Part shown: in pieces, positions 8,904 to 17,073 of the stretch | Layout of the letters: every line of letters starts with the position of its first letter | Numbering within the stretch: position 1 is the stretch's first letter | Assembly (NCBI GenBank): GCA_029260795.1 | Contig: JAJDCO010000105.1 | Span: 62,001-126,000 of the forward strand | Source: Planctomycetota bacterium | GTDB taxonomy: Bacteria > Planctomycetota > OFTM77 | Length of the DNA: 64,000 nucleotides | Reading direction: 5' to 3' | The notes under the pieces: generated by a model | What the model was told of the DNA's origin: nothing | Database searches by the model: none | What the model saw: only the letters and a program-made list of their open reading frames with translations | Position numbers and translations under genes: made by a program

Positions 8904-9126
8904 GAGGGTCGTGCGTCAGTGAAACCCGAGCCGCGCACGGCGATCGGCAGTGACGCATCTTGAGTCGTCGCCCTGGATCCGAGCCGCGCACGGCGATCAG
9001 CTGTGCCGAATATGGAGGCGTGGCACTGGATTCAGCCGAGGGTCGTGCGTCTGCGAAATCCGAGCCGCGCACGGCGATCAGCTGTGCCGAATATGGAGGC
9101 GTGGCACTGGATTCAGCCGAGGGTCG
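8904..9126. repeat. Intergenic 81-bp tandem repeat (about 2.5 units)
   Basis: Two copies of a 69-bp identical core (8977-9045 and 9058-9126) are spaced 81 bp apart. A partial unit (8904-8945) repeats the linker 'GAGGGTCGTGCGTC' and the start GAGCCGCGCACGGCGATC. The array lies between the CBS gene and the 3' end of the minus-strand 9078-9848 gene, whose last codons fall inside the second copy. It contains no CRISPR-like spacers and no mobile-element ends. Confidence 0.85.
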
Positions 9127-9848
9127 CCTGGGCGCGTCCAGCGAGTAAGCGGGTAGAAAAAACGGCCTGCCCGCGTACTCGGCTTGCTCGGTTCCAACAT
9201 CGCCCAGCGATCTCTCGATGGTCGCCATGCCTGCGCGCGTCGTCGCGGCAAAGTGTGTGGCTCTGTTTCGTGCTCTGCAGAGCGAGTCGAGCTCACTCGG
9301 GGACGTGCGAGAGCTTCCAGCTCGCCCAGCCCCGCCTGAACGCCCTGCCCGGGACGTGTCTCTCGAACGAGAGAGAGTAGATCGGTCGCGGAATCGTCCG
9401 GGCTCGTCTCCGGAGGCGGCAGCGCGTCGATGGCCGTTTCGAAGAGAATCTGCTTGCCGGATTGAAGCCGGATTCGACCGCTGGTCGGGAGCGGCTCGCC
9501 GGCGCGGAGCTCGATGAGGAGCGTCCCCTCGACGATCGAGTGTCCCCGATCCGCGATGGCGACCGAGGCGCTCTCGATCGGCAAGTCGACGATCTCGCGA
9601 ATCGGCCACGTGTGGAGGTTGGTCGGAGGGAGCTTTGCCTTCGAGGCCTCCGAGCGCAGGCGTCCGATCTCCGCTCGTTGCGATCTCTGCTCCATTTGAC
9701 TGCGAACGATCACGATCGCCAGGATGCCGAGCAGCCAATAGGGCCAACTGCTTTGAAGTCGTCTTGCGGTCGGCGATGGTTCTGGACCATCCACCGCGGG
9801 CTCCGGTCGCGAGCTACTCACTGAGCTGCCCTCCGGGCCGAGGACCAC
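9078..9848 (-). CDS. Putative membrane-anchored protein, C-terminus possibly degraded
   Basis: A 256-residue frame with GTG start 9848. Residues about 35-50 (SSWPYWLLGILAIVIV) are a membrane segment, followed by a short coiled region (EIGRLRSEASKAK) and a beta-rich domain (about 75-145, 'IVEGTLLIELRAGEPLP') resembling the extracytoplasmic part of anti-sigma-type proteins. After about residue 150 the sequence loses domain character, becomes Arg/Ser/Pro-rich and ends inside an 81-bp intergenic repeat. This looks like a frameshifted or truncated tail. The first 150 residues are the credible part. It ends up beside the repeats and is transcribed away from the acyl-CoA dehydrogenase gene's 3' end. 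Confidence 0.5.
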   Translation of the reverse strand: MVLGPEGSSVSSSRPEPAVDGPEPSPTARRLQSSWPYWLLGILAIVIVRSQMEQRSQRAEIGRLRSEASKAKLPPTNLHTWPIREIVDLPIESASVAIADRGHSIVEGTLLIELRAGEPLPTSGRIRLQSGKQILFETAIDALPPPETSPDDSATDLLSLVRETRPGQGVQAGLGELEALARPRVSSTRSAEHETEPHTLPRRRAQAWRPSRDRWAMLEPSKPSTRAGRFFYPLTRWTRPGDPRLNPVPRLHIRHS

Positions 9849-9876
9849 GACGCGCGTGGTCCTCGACGAGTTTCGA

Positions 9877-11100
9877 TCAGGCCGGATTCGTCTCCGGCAG
9901 ATAGTCGACCTGCGTCTCGGTTGGGATGTACTCCTCGAGATGCGTGAGGCCGAGCGCTTCCTTGATCAGGTTGCGCGCGATGACCATGCGCTGGATCTGG
10001 TTGGTGCCCTCGTAGATCTGGAGGATCTTGGCATCACGGAAGAACTTCGCGATCGGGTAGTCCTCCATGAAGCCGTAGCCGCCGAAGATCTGCACGGCAT
10101 CGGTGGCGACCTTCATCGCGGTGTCGGTCGCGAAGCACTTGCACATGGCCGAGATCTTCGTGACGGCCGGATCCCTGGCGTCAGCCAGAGACGCGGCGCG
10201 ATAGACGAGCCAACGAGCGGCCTCGGTCTGTGTCGCCATGTCGGCGAGAAGCTGCTGCACCATCTGGAAGCCGCTGATCGGCTGTCCAAACTGCTGCCGC
10301 CGACAAGCGTAGGCCGTCGCGTAATCGAGCGCGCCTTGAGCGGCGCCGACCGCTTGGCCAGCCACTCCCGGTCGCGCGAGATCGAGCGTGGCCATGGCGT
10401 GCTTGAAGCCGTGGCCGGGCTTGCCACCCAGCAGGTTCTCCTTCGGCACCCAGGCGCCCTTGAAGTGAGTCTCGCTGACGGGCACGCCGCGGATACCCAT
10501 CGAGGGCTCGACCTTGTGGATCTCGAGCCCTTCCGTACCCTTCTCGACCATGAAGGCCGAGATGCGTCGCGACTTCGATTCCGGATCGGTCACCGCGAAG
10601 ACGGTGTAGAGATCCGAGACCGGGCCGCCGGTGTTCCACTTCTTCTCGCCATAGATGCGATAGCCGTCCCCGTCTTCGATCGCGCGCACCTTCATGCCGC
10701 CCGCGTCCGATCCGGCGAACTTCTCCGAGAGGCAGAACGAGATGAGCGCTTCGCCCTTGGCCACGCGCGGCAAGAACCGCTTCTTCTGCTCTTCCGTTCC
10801 GCCGACGAGCAGCGGGAACGAGCCGAGGGCATTGACGGCAAAGGCGACGCCGAAGCCGGAGTCGGCTTTGGCCAGCTCTTCGACGATCATGCACAGCGAC
10901 AGGACGCCCACGCCCGAGCCGCCATACTCCTTGGGAATCCACGAGGCGAGGAGACCGGCTTGCCCGCAGGCCTTCATCGCTTCGTGGTTGTAGGCGCGCT
11001 CGCGATCCGACTCGGCGGCCTTGGGTCGAACGTACTTCTCGGCGATCTCGCGGGCCTTGGCCTGGAGCGCCAGTGCCTCGGGGCTGAACGTGATACTCAT
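9877..11100 (-). CDS. Acyl-CoA dehydrogenase
   Basis: A 407-aa FAD-dependent acyl-CoA dehydrogenase, full length for the family. The N-terminal helical domain is followed by 'SFCLSEKFAGSDAGG' (FAD/substrate-binding strand, about residues 121-135) and 'GEKKWNTGGPVSDLY'. The C-terminal helical domain has 'RRQQFGQPISGFQMVQQLLADM' and 'VQIFGGYGFMEDYPIAKFFRDA', ending with the catalytic base Glu364 in QIYEGTNQIQR. It catalyses the first alpha,beta-dehydrogenation of acyl-CoA esters and passes electrons to ETF. The ATG at 11100 has GGGAGAG upstream. No other beta-oxidation gene is adjacent. Its substrate chain length cannot be told from sequence alone. Confidence 0.95.
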   Translation of the reverse strand: MSITFSPEALALQAKAREIAEKYVRPKAAESDRERAYNHEAMKACGQAGLLASWIPKEYGGSGVGVLSLCMIVEELAKADSGFGVAFAVNALGSFPLLVGGTEEQKKRFLPRVAKGEALISFCLSEKFAGSDAGGMKVRAIEDGDGYRIYGEKKWNTGGPVSDLYTVFAVTDPESKSRRISAFMVEKGTEGLEIHKVEPSMGIRGVPVSETHFKGAWVPKENLLGGKPGHGFKHAMATLDLARPGVAGQAVGAAQGALDYATAYACRRQQFGQPISGFQMVQQLLADMATQTEAARWLVYRAASLADARDPAVTKISAMCKCFATDTAMKVATDAVQIFGGYGFMEDYPIAKFFRDAKILQIYEGTNQIQRMVIARNLIKEALGLTHLEEYIPTETQVDYLPETNPA

Positions 11101-11457
11101 CGAGTCAGTCTCTCCCTGGAATCGGCGTCGCCCGGTCGACGAGCCTCGACTGCGGAACGACCATTACCCTTGGCCGGACGGCGATCGAGGAGCTCGATCG
11201 CGATGGCGCTTCACCCTCGGAACCGGGTCCGAGCGTAGACGGCGTGTCTCGCCGCTCGCGTCCCGTCGGCGAGCACGTCGGCCGCACGGAACGGGCGCCG
11301 AGTCTAGCACGATCGGCCGTCGGGCGGCCACCGTGCGGCGTTCGGCTCATTCGTCGGCGGCAAACTCCTCACGGCCGCTCGCGGCGATCCCCGATCTATC
11401 TGCCGGAGCTCGAAGACTCAGCCTCACGAGCAAGCACGTCGCTTTCGATCGAACCGG
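11101..11457. other. Intergenic stretch without a supported gene
   Basis: This 357-base stretch lies between the acyl-CoA dehydrogenase start and the stop of the 147-aa proline-rich gene, both on the minus strand. Short open frames exist but have Arg/Ser-rich shadow composition and no ribosome site. It presumably holds the dehydrogenase promoter; I could not identify a convincing -35/-10 pair. Confidence 0.6.
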
Positions 11458-11901
11458 TCAGGTGGTGCGCGATGCCTCGGGGTCGTCGTCGTCGATCTCT
11501 TCATCCGACGCGCTCGGCGGCTCGCCCTCCTCGGCGGAGGTCTCTGGCTCGGGAGCCGGTTCCCGGGACTCGTTCGACTTCACATCGGCCTCTGGGCCGG
11601 CGCTCGCTGGGGGAGGCGTTTCGGCCTCCGCCGTCGCGGCACTTTCCTCTGCGGGCGCGATGGGCGTCTCGGCAACGGGTCGCTCGAGCGTGCTGGGATC
11701 GATGCGGGGCATCGCGGGCAGGTCGCTGCGTCGGAGCGGCTGATAGTTCGGCTCGAAGTTCGGCGGGAGCTGCGTCGGGCGAGGCTGCGAGCGCGGGAGA
11801 CGTGGCTGCTCGCGCCAGCCCGGCAGCGGGTCGTCGGTCGGCGGCTGGTGGGCCCATTCGGGAACGGGCGGTGGAACCGGCTCGGATCCTGGCGTAGCCA
11901 T
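11458..11901 (-). CDS. Proline-rich acidic protein, unknown function
   Basis: A 147-aa protein of low complexity. The N-terminal half is Pro/Arg/Gln-rich (PPPVPEWAHQPP, RPTQLPPNFEPNY). The C-terminal half is Ala/Glu/Pro-rich and ends in a Glu/Asp cluster (DEEIDDDDPEA). It is probably intrinsically disordered and has no recognised domain, signal peptide or membrane segment. GGGGAG at 11911-11916 (minus strand) supports ATG 11901. It is divergent from the TPR/C39-like gene, and a good minus-strand promoter (11950-11977) sits in between. Confidence 0.62.
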   Translation of the reverse strand: MATPGSEPVPPPVPEWAHQPPTDDPLPGWREQPRLPRSQPRPTQLPPNFEPNYQPLRRSDLPAMPRIDPSTLERPVAETPIAPAEESAATAEAETPPPASAGPEADVKSNESREPAPEPETSAEEGEPPSASDEEIDDDDPEASRTT

Positions 11902-11930
11902 GCGGTGAGACTCCCCAGTGCATTTGATAT

Positions 11931-11977
11931 TTCGGTCCTTCGCAGCGGCATTATATAATCCGCGCGTCGTTGGACAA
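11931..11977. promoter_or_regulatory. Overlapping divergent promoters (TATATAAT core)
   Basis: The sequence ATTATATAAT at 11950-11959 reads as a -10 box on both strands. On the minus strand TATAAT (11950-11955) lies 16 bases from TTGTCC (11972-11977), giving a near-consensus sigma70-type promoter about 45 bases from ATG 11901. On the plus strand TATAAT (11954-11959) is 17 bases from TTCGGT (11931-11936), a weaker -35, facing the TPR gene. The shared -10 core implies the two promoters compete. This AT island stands out in GC-rich surroundings. Confidence 0.6.
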
Positions 11978-12063
11978 CGGCGGTCGGTGATGGCGGTTGC
12001 GGGGCGCGGAAGGTGGGTCTTGCCTGCTATGGCCGAGACCCGCGCGAACCCTTCCGAGACGCG

Positions 12064-15000
12064 ATGCCGATGACCGATCCCCTCTCGAAAGCCCGTTCGC
12101 TCCTCGAGTCGGGCGCCCTGCGTGATGCCGCCACCGAGCTGGCCGAGCTCGCTGACGAGATCCGACTGTCTCCCCGCGGTGTCCTGATCGTCGGCCGGAT
12201 CGCCGAAGCGCTTCAAGTCCGAGTCGTCGCGCGCACCGCGTACCTCCGGGCTCGACGGGCACCAGGAACCCGGCGAGCGGCACTCCTCGGCCTCGTCTCG
12301 GTGGCGCTCGATCTCGATCGACCGATGCGCGCCGACCAGTACCTCGAGGAGCTCCTGGTCGATGCCGGCGAAGAGCGAGTGGCCGCGCTTGCGCTGCAAG
12401 TGCGCGTGCGATGTGCGCTCGGACGCTTCGCCTCCGCCGCCGAGATCTTGGCCGAGTGCCGCGACCTCGCCGCGCCGGAGGACAGCCGCCCGACGATCGC
12501 CCGTGCCCAGCTCCTGCGGTTTCAGGATCGCCGCCGAGAGGCTCATCAGATCCTCACCGAAGCCATCGAGGCTCATCCCGAGGATGCCGATCTCCGCTTG
12601 GCGCTCGCCGACCTCTGCTGGATCAACAGCGATCTCCCCGGCGCGATCGAGGCGCTCCGCTTCGTGATTCAGAGGCGTCCGGAGGACTATCGTCTGCGGG
12701 TCGCGATCGGGGACTGTCACGCGAGCCTCGAGAGCTGGCCCGCGGCGGCCGGCGCCTACCGAAAGGCGCTGGCAGTATCCGTCGAGGCCGACTCGGCGCC
12801 GCGCGTGCGTCGGGCGCTCGCCTTGGCCTTGGAGAGACGAGGAGACCCGGAGAAGGCGCTCGAGCAGTACCGGCAGCTGGTCGACGAACGCGATCGCGAG
12901 CTCGTGGAGCTGGCACGTCGCCGCATCGCTGCGCTCGAAAGAGGCTCGGAGGGCGACGCCCCGAGCCGCCACGTCATTAGCCGCTGTCGCCCGCGCGTGC
13001 AGACGCGGGATGGAAGCGCGATCGCCTCCTTGTCGATCCTGCTGGCGCGCTGGGGAAAGAACCTCTTGCCGACTCGCCTTCGCCGCGAGCTGGGTGCCAC
13101 GCCTTCGCCGCATCGCGTGGTCGATCTGCTGCGTGAAGAGGGCCTGCACACCCGAGCGTTTCGGGCCACCTTCGAGAGCTTGCGCGCCTGCGTCGAGGCG
13201 GACATCCCCGTGCTGCTCGTGACCGAGCGGCACTCGATTCGACACTACTTGGTCGTGGCCGGCTACGACCCGATCACCGAGACGCTGCTGGCGCGGGATC
13301 CGGTATCGCCCGAGTGGACGGAGCTCAGCGAGGCCCGCCTCGAGGAGGTGAGCGCGCCCGAGGGTTGGCGAGCGATCGTGGCCGTTCTCAAGTCGGAGAG
13401 TGATCGACTGCAGGAGCGACGCCTCGACGACCTCGAGATCCACGAGCAGATCCTCGACGCCGAGCGACGCTTCGACAGCGACCCTGAAGACGACGAGGCG
13501 CTCGAGATCTTCGAGCAGTTGGCCGAGCGCGGCTGGCTCGGTGGGCTGGGGTCTCGGCTGCTCGCCGACGCCTGTGCGCGCCGCGGCGAATGGGAGCGAG
13601 CCTTCAGTGTCCTGGAAGCCGCCTGCGGGAGATACCCGGGAGATTCGGGGCTCGAGCGGCGGATCGTTCAGGTGCTCGCCGCTTTTGGAGAGCACGGCAC
13701 CGCCGTCGACGTCGCGACGCAGATGCTGACCTTTCGACCGCACGCGGGCGATCTGGTTTATCTGCGCGCTCGCTCGTCGCTGGAGTCCGGCCAGGTCGAG
13801 GCGGCTTATCGGGACCTGCGGCGCGCCATCCGACAAGGGCCCGACTGCGCCGAGCGCTTCGGCCTGCTCGGGCGCTTGTGCTTCGAGCTCGGAGATCCGG
13901 ACACGGCGCTGCAGTGGTATGACATCGCGATCGAGATCGACCCGAGCTATGCCTGGGCGCACACACAACGCGGTGACCTGCTGCTCGATCGAGGCGATCT
14001 CGACGGCGCGCGGTCCGCGTTCGAAACGGCGGTCTCGGCCGATCCGGCCGCGCCGGCGGCTCAGGTTCGTCTGGGTCGTCTCCTCGCCGAGCGAGCCACC
14101 GATCCCGATCAGGCCGAAGCGTGCTTCCGTCGAGCGATCTCCGACTCCTACGACGATGCTTGGGCCTGGTTGGAGCTGGGCCGGTTGCAGCAGGAGCAGG
14201 GGCAGTGGGAAGCCGCACGGGAGAGCTTTGTCAGCGCGCTCGATCGGGATCCGCAATCGGCGGCGGCGTTGATTCGTCTCGGTCAGATCTGCCACGAGGC
14301 CACCGACGAGCCCGAGCTGGCGGAGATCTACTACCGTCGCGGCATCGAGCTCGACGACGAGGATCCCTGGGTCTTCGCGCAGCTCGGTCGACTGCTTCAA
14401 TCCTCCCTCGATCGACCGGGCGAGGCGGTGCCCGTCTACAAGCGTGCTCTGGACCTGGATCCCTCGCTCGGGTGGGTGGCGGCGCAGCTCGGGCATCTCT
14501 ACGAGACGGCGTTCCAGCGCGCGGACCTCGCCGAGCAGCACTATCGCCACGCGCTCGAGCAGTCGCCCGAAGACGCCTGGACGTGGATGCGCCTCGGGCG
14601 GCTGGCCGAAGCCGAGCACCAAGACCTCGATGCGGCGGGGCAGTGTTATCAGCAGGCGGAGTCGCTCGAGCCGGAGAACCCGTGGCCGCGCGCCGAGCGG
14701 GCGCGAGTCGCCGTCGAGGCCGGTCGCCCCGCCGAGGCCATCAGCATCTACGAGCGGTTGCTCGAGCTCGTGCCCGAGGATCGCTGGGTGCTGTTCCGTC
14801 TTTCGGAGCTCTTCGTCGAGGTCGGGCACGTGGCTCAGGCCGTGCGATCCCTCGAGCAGCTGGTGAAGCTCGATCCCGCCGGGGTCAGCGGTCGACGCAA
14901 CCTCGCCCTCGCCTACGAGCGCGTGGGACGGGCCGAAGAGGCCCTCGAGCAATGGGATCAATACCTCGAGCTTCGGATCGCGGCCGACGGTCACGACGAA

Positions 15001-15147
15001 GCCGCGCTCCGAGCCGTTCGAGCCCACGTCGAATCTCTTCAGCAGCCGTCTCGCCAACACTGGTGGTCGAAGGGCCGAAAGAAGAAGCAGCGGGGGAAAC
15101 GTCGCCGGAGCTCGGGTCGCGAGCAGTCCGAAGAGGCGGGCGGCTGA
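12064..15147 (+). CDS. TPR protein with internal, apparently inactive peptidase C39-like domain
   Basis: A 1027-aa protein. Residues about 1-290 are TPR-type helical repeats. Residues about 305-460 resemble a papain-like peptidase C39 domain: 'RVQTRDGSAIASLSILLARWG' stands where active members have Gln...Cys-Gly-Pro-Ala, and 'HYLVVAGYDPITETLLARDP' carries the His and Asp. The nucleophile Cys is absent (Gly/Ser there), so peptidase activity is unlikely and peptide binding is more plausible. From about 490 to 985 it is a long TPR array ('AWLELGRLQQEQGQWEAARE', 'YYRRGIELDDEDPW'). The C-terminus is a basic Lys/Arg tail. No signal peptide is seen. ATG 12064 was chosen; ATG 12070 and GTG 12013 are alternatives. 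It is transcribed from the shared promoter region with the acidic 147-aa protein. Confidence 0.85.
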   Translation: MPMTDPLSKARSLLESGALRDAATELAELADEIRLSPRGVLIVGRIAEALQVRVVARTAYLRARRAPGTRRAALLGLVSVALDLDRPMRADQYLEELLVDAGEERVAALALQVRVRCALGRFASAAEILAECRDLAAPEDSRPTIARAQLLRFQDRRREAHQILTEAIEAHPEDADLRLALADLCWINSDLPGAIEALRFVIQRRPEDYRLRVAIGDCHASLESWPAAAGAYRKALAVSVEADSAPRVRRALALALERRGDPEKALEQYRQLVDERDRELVELARRRIAALERGSEGDAPSRHVISRCRPRVQTRDGSAIASLSILLARWGKNLLPTRLRRELGATPSPHRVVDLLREEGLHTRAFRATFESLRACVEADIPVLLVTERHSIRHYLVVAGYDPITETLLARDPVSPEWTELSEARLEEVSAPEGWRAIVAVLKSESDRLQERRLDDLEIHEQILDAERRFDSDPEDDEALEIFEQLAERGWLGGLGSRLLADACARRGEWERAFSVLEAACGRYPGDSGLERRIVQVLAAFGEHGTAVDVATQMLTFRPHAGDLVYLRARSSLESGQVEAAYRDLRRAIRQGPDCAERFGLLGRLCFELGDPDTALQWYDIAIEIDPSYAWAHTQRGDLLLDRGDLDGARSAFETAVSADPAAPAAQVRLGRLLAERATDPDQAEACFRRAISDSYDDAWAWLELGRLQQEQGQWEAARESFVSALDRDPQSAAALIRLGQICHEATDEPELAEIYYRRGIELDDEDPWVFAQLGRLLQSSLDRPGEAVPVYKRALDLDPSLGWVAAQLGHLYETAFQRADLAEQHYRHALEQSPEDAWTWMRLGRLAEAEHQDLDAAGQCYQQAESLEPENPWPRAERARVAVEAGRPAEAISIYERLLELVPEDRWVLFRLSELFVEVGHVAQAVRSLEQLVKLDPAGVSGRRNLALAYERVGRAEEALEQWDQYLELRIAADGHDEAALRAVRAHVESLQQPSRQHWWSKGRKKKQRGKRRRSSGREQSEEAGG

Positions 15148-15227
15148 GCCGCACTGCGCTGCCGAGCGCGACGAAGGCCGCGGCAGGCCCGGGTGCTGTG
15201 GCCCCGACGGCAGACGAGGAGAAGGCG

Positions 15228-15707
15228 ATGAGCGAGGGTCCCATCCGTGAGGGCGAGGCGCGCGACGTTCCGGCGATCCTGGACCTGATGCGCGGCCTGG
15301 CCGAATACGAGAAGCTGCCGGGGCCCGACGACGACGTGGAAGAGCGATTTCGGCGGCATGCGTTCGGACCGGATCCGGCCGTCCGTGTTCTAGTGGCCGA
15401 GGCCGACGGCGCGCTGACCGCCTACGCATTGTATTACTACGCCTACAGCTCGTTTCTGGCGCAGCCCACACTGCACCTCGAGGATCTCTTCGTTCGCTCC
15501 GATGCTCGCGGTGCCGGCACCGGGCGGGCGTTGTTGCGACGACTCGCGACGATCGCGCGCGAGCACGACTGCGGCCGCTTCGAGTGGCTGGTGTTGGACT
15601 GGAACGAGTCGGCGATCGGTTTCTACCGAGGGCTCGGAGCGACGGTGTTCGACGACTGGCGGCTGTGTCGTGTGAGCGGGGAAGCACTCGAGCGCCTCGC
15701 GGAGTGA
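15228..15707 (+). CDS. GNAT family N-acetyltransferase (SSAT-like)
   Basis: A 159-aa GCN5-related acetyltransferase. The acetyl-CoA loop is 'DLFVRSDARGAGTGRALLRRLA' (Arg/Gln-x-x-Gly-x-Gly/Ala). Segments 'FLAQPTLHLEDLFV' and 'RFEWLVLDWNESAIGFYRGLGA' match the diamine/thialysine acetyltransferase branch (SAT1/SAT2-like). A polyamine or amino-acid amine is thus a possible acceptor, but this is inference. A strong GAGGAGAAGG precedes ATG 15228. It lies 80 bases downstream of the TPR gene, possibly on the same transcript. Confidence 0.9.
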   Translation: MSEGPIREGEARDVPAILDLMRGLAEYEKLPGPDDDVEERFRRHAFGPDPAVRVLVAEADGALTAYALYYYAYSSFLAQPTLHLEDLFVRSDARGAGTGRALLRRLATIAREHDCGRFEWLVLDWNESAIGFYRGLGATVFDDWRLCRVSGEALERLAE

Positions 15708-15745
15708 CGTTTTCGGCTAGGTCGGATCGTGGCGCGACATGGAGG

Positions 15746-15774
15746 ATAGCCGCTCGCGAGCGAGCGGCTATAAT
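15746..15774 (+). promoter_or_regulatory. Perfect 12-bp inverted repeat fused to a TATAAT box
   Basis: ATAGCCGCTCGC (15746-15757) and GCGAGCGGCTAT (15760-15771) form a perfect palindromic pair with a 2-base centre, and TATAAT (15769-15774) overlaps its right end. The position, 60 bases ahead of the amidohydrolase ATG and about 40 after the GNAT stop, fits an operator over a -10 box. A terminator hairpin is less likely because the loop is only two bases. No clear -35 is visible. Confidence 0.45.
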
Positions 15775-15832
15775 ACCCGCCCTTTGTCGGGCGAGCGCCA
15801 TGGGGCGAGCGCCGAGCTGGAGCAGGGAAGCC

Positions 15833-17014
15833 ATGTCCGCGAATCAAACTCGGTGCTGGAGCGAGGCGGAGGTCGCGCGACTCGTCGATTGGCGACGCGA
15901 CTTCCATCGCCATCCCGAGCTGGGATTCGGTGAGGAGCGGACGAGCGCGCGCGTGGCGCAGGTGCTGGAGGCGGCCGGCTACGATGTGCGGCGCGGCGTC
16001 GGTCGAACCGGTGTGGTCGGCGTTCGGGGCGATGGTGAGCGCACGTTGATGATCCGGGCCGACATGGACGCCCTGCCGATCCAGGAGCGGAACGTGACCG
16101 ACTACCGCTCGATGAAGGACGGCGTCATGCATGCGTGCGGCCACGATGGGCATGTCGCCATGGCGCTGCTCGCGGCCGAGCGACTGGCGGCTGAGCCGAC
16201 GGGCGGCAGGTTGAAGATGGTGTTTCAGCCCGCCGAGGAAGGCCTCGGGGGCGCGAAGGCGATGATCGAGGACGGCGTGCTCGAAGATCCGGCGCCCGCG
16301 GCTGCGATCGGAATCCATCTCTGGAACGAGCTTCCGGTGGGCCAGGTCGTCGTGCGATCGGGTCCGCTCATGGCCTCGGTGGACGAGTTCGAGATCGTGA
16401 TTCAGGGGCGAGGCGGTCACGGAGCGATCCCGCAGCAGACCGTCGACGCGATCCTGGTCGCGGCTCAGGTGGTCGTGGCCGCGCAATCGATCGTGAGTCG
16501 GAACGTCGACCCGTTTCAGCCGGCCGTGGTGACTTTCGGGTCGCTGCATGCGGGTCACGTCTTCAACGTGATCGCCGCTGAAGCTCGCCTGATCGGTACC
16601 GTGCGCACGTTGAACGATGCCGACTGGAAGGCGATGCCCGAGCGGCTCGAGCGCATCGTGTCCGGCGTGTGCACCGCATTCGGTGCGAGCTACGAGCTCG
16701 ACTATCGGCGCATCAATCGGGCGACCGTGAACGACGCGTCCTTCGCGGACCGCGTGCGTGCGGTGGTGACGGATGTCGTCGGGGAGGCCAACGTGCGACA
16801 GGACGTCCAGACGATGGCGGGCGAAGACATGTCGGAGTTCCTCGATCGCGTTCCCGGCTGCTTCCTGTTGCTGGGATCGCGCAACGAGGCTCGGGGGCTC
16901 ACGTCTCCGCACCACAGCCCGACGTTCGACTTTGACGAGGCTTGCCTGCCGATTGGAGCCGAGATCCTGACGTGCGTCGCGCGTCAGTTCCTGAGTAAGA
17001 CCGAACGAGACTGA
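15833..17014 (+). CDS. M20 family amidohydrolase (amino-acid N-acyl/hippurate hydrolase type)
   Basis: A 393-aa metal-dependent amidohydrolase of the M20D group. 'RRDFHRHPELGFGEERTS' begins the catalytic domain, 'MIRADMDALPIQE' and 'MHACGHDGHVAMAL' hold metal ligands (Cys-Gly-His-Asp-Gly-His), and 'FQPAEEGLGGAKAMIEDG' carries the catalytic Glu-Glu. 'GRGGHGAIPQQTVDAI' starts the dimerisation lid, and 'MAGEDMSEFLDRVPGCFLLLG' lies near the end, with the final metal-binding His in 'SPHHSPTFDFDE'. It hydrolyses N-acyl amino acids or related amides in the cytosol. ATG 15833 follows GGAGCAGGGAAG. An inverted repeat with a -10 box lies just upstream. Confidence 0.93.
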   Translation: MSANQTRCWSEAEVARLVDWRRDFHRHPELGFGEERTSARVAQVLEAAGYDVRRGVGRTGVVGVRGDGERTLMIRADMDALPIQERNVTDYRSMKDGVMHACGHDGHVAMALLAAERLAAEPTGGRLKMVFQPAEEGLGGAKAMIEDGVLEDPAPAAAIGIHLWNELPVGQVVVRSGPLMASVDEFEIVIQGRGGHGAIPQQTVDAILVAAQVVVAAQSIVSRNVDPFQPAVVTFGSLHAGHVFNVIAAEARLIGTVRTLNDADWKAMPERLERIVSGVCTAFGASYELDYRRINRATVNDASFADRVRAVVTDVVGEANVRQDVQTMAGEDMSEFLDRVPGCFLLLGSRNEARGLTSPHHSPTFDFDEACLPIGAEILTCVARQFLSKTERD

Positions 17015-17073
17015 AACGAAACGAGACGACCGTACGATCGGTCGACTCGAGCCAACCGAAGACGAGGAGAGTC

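Noticed and set aside
12980..13400. Active bacteriocin-type C39 peptidase
   Set aside because: The Cys of the Cys-Gly-Pro/Ala motif is missing; the segment reads Asp-Gly-Ser-Ala.
11902..15834. Very long minus-strand open frame (over 1300 codons) continuous with the 147-aa proline-rich gene
   Set aside because: It lies antisense to the TPR and GNAT genes, its sequence is Arg/Leu/Gly-biased without domains, and ATG 11901 with its own ribosome site and promoter explains the real gene.
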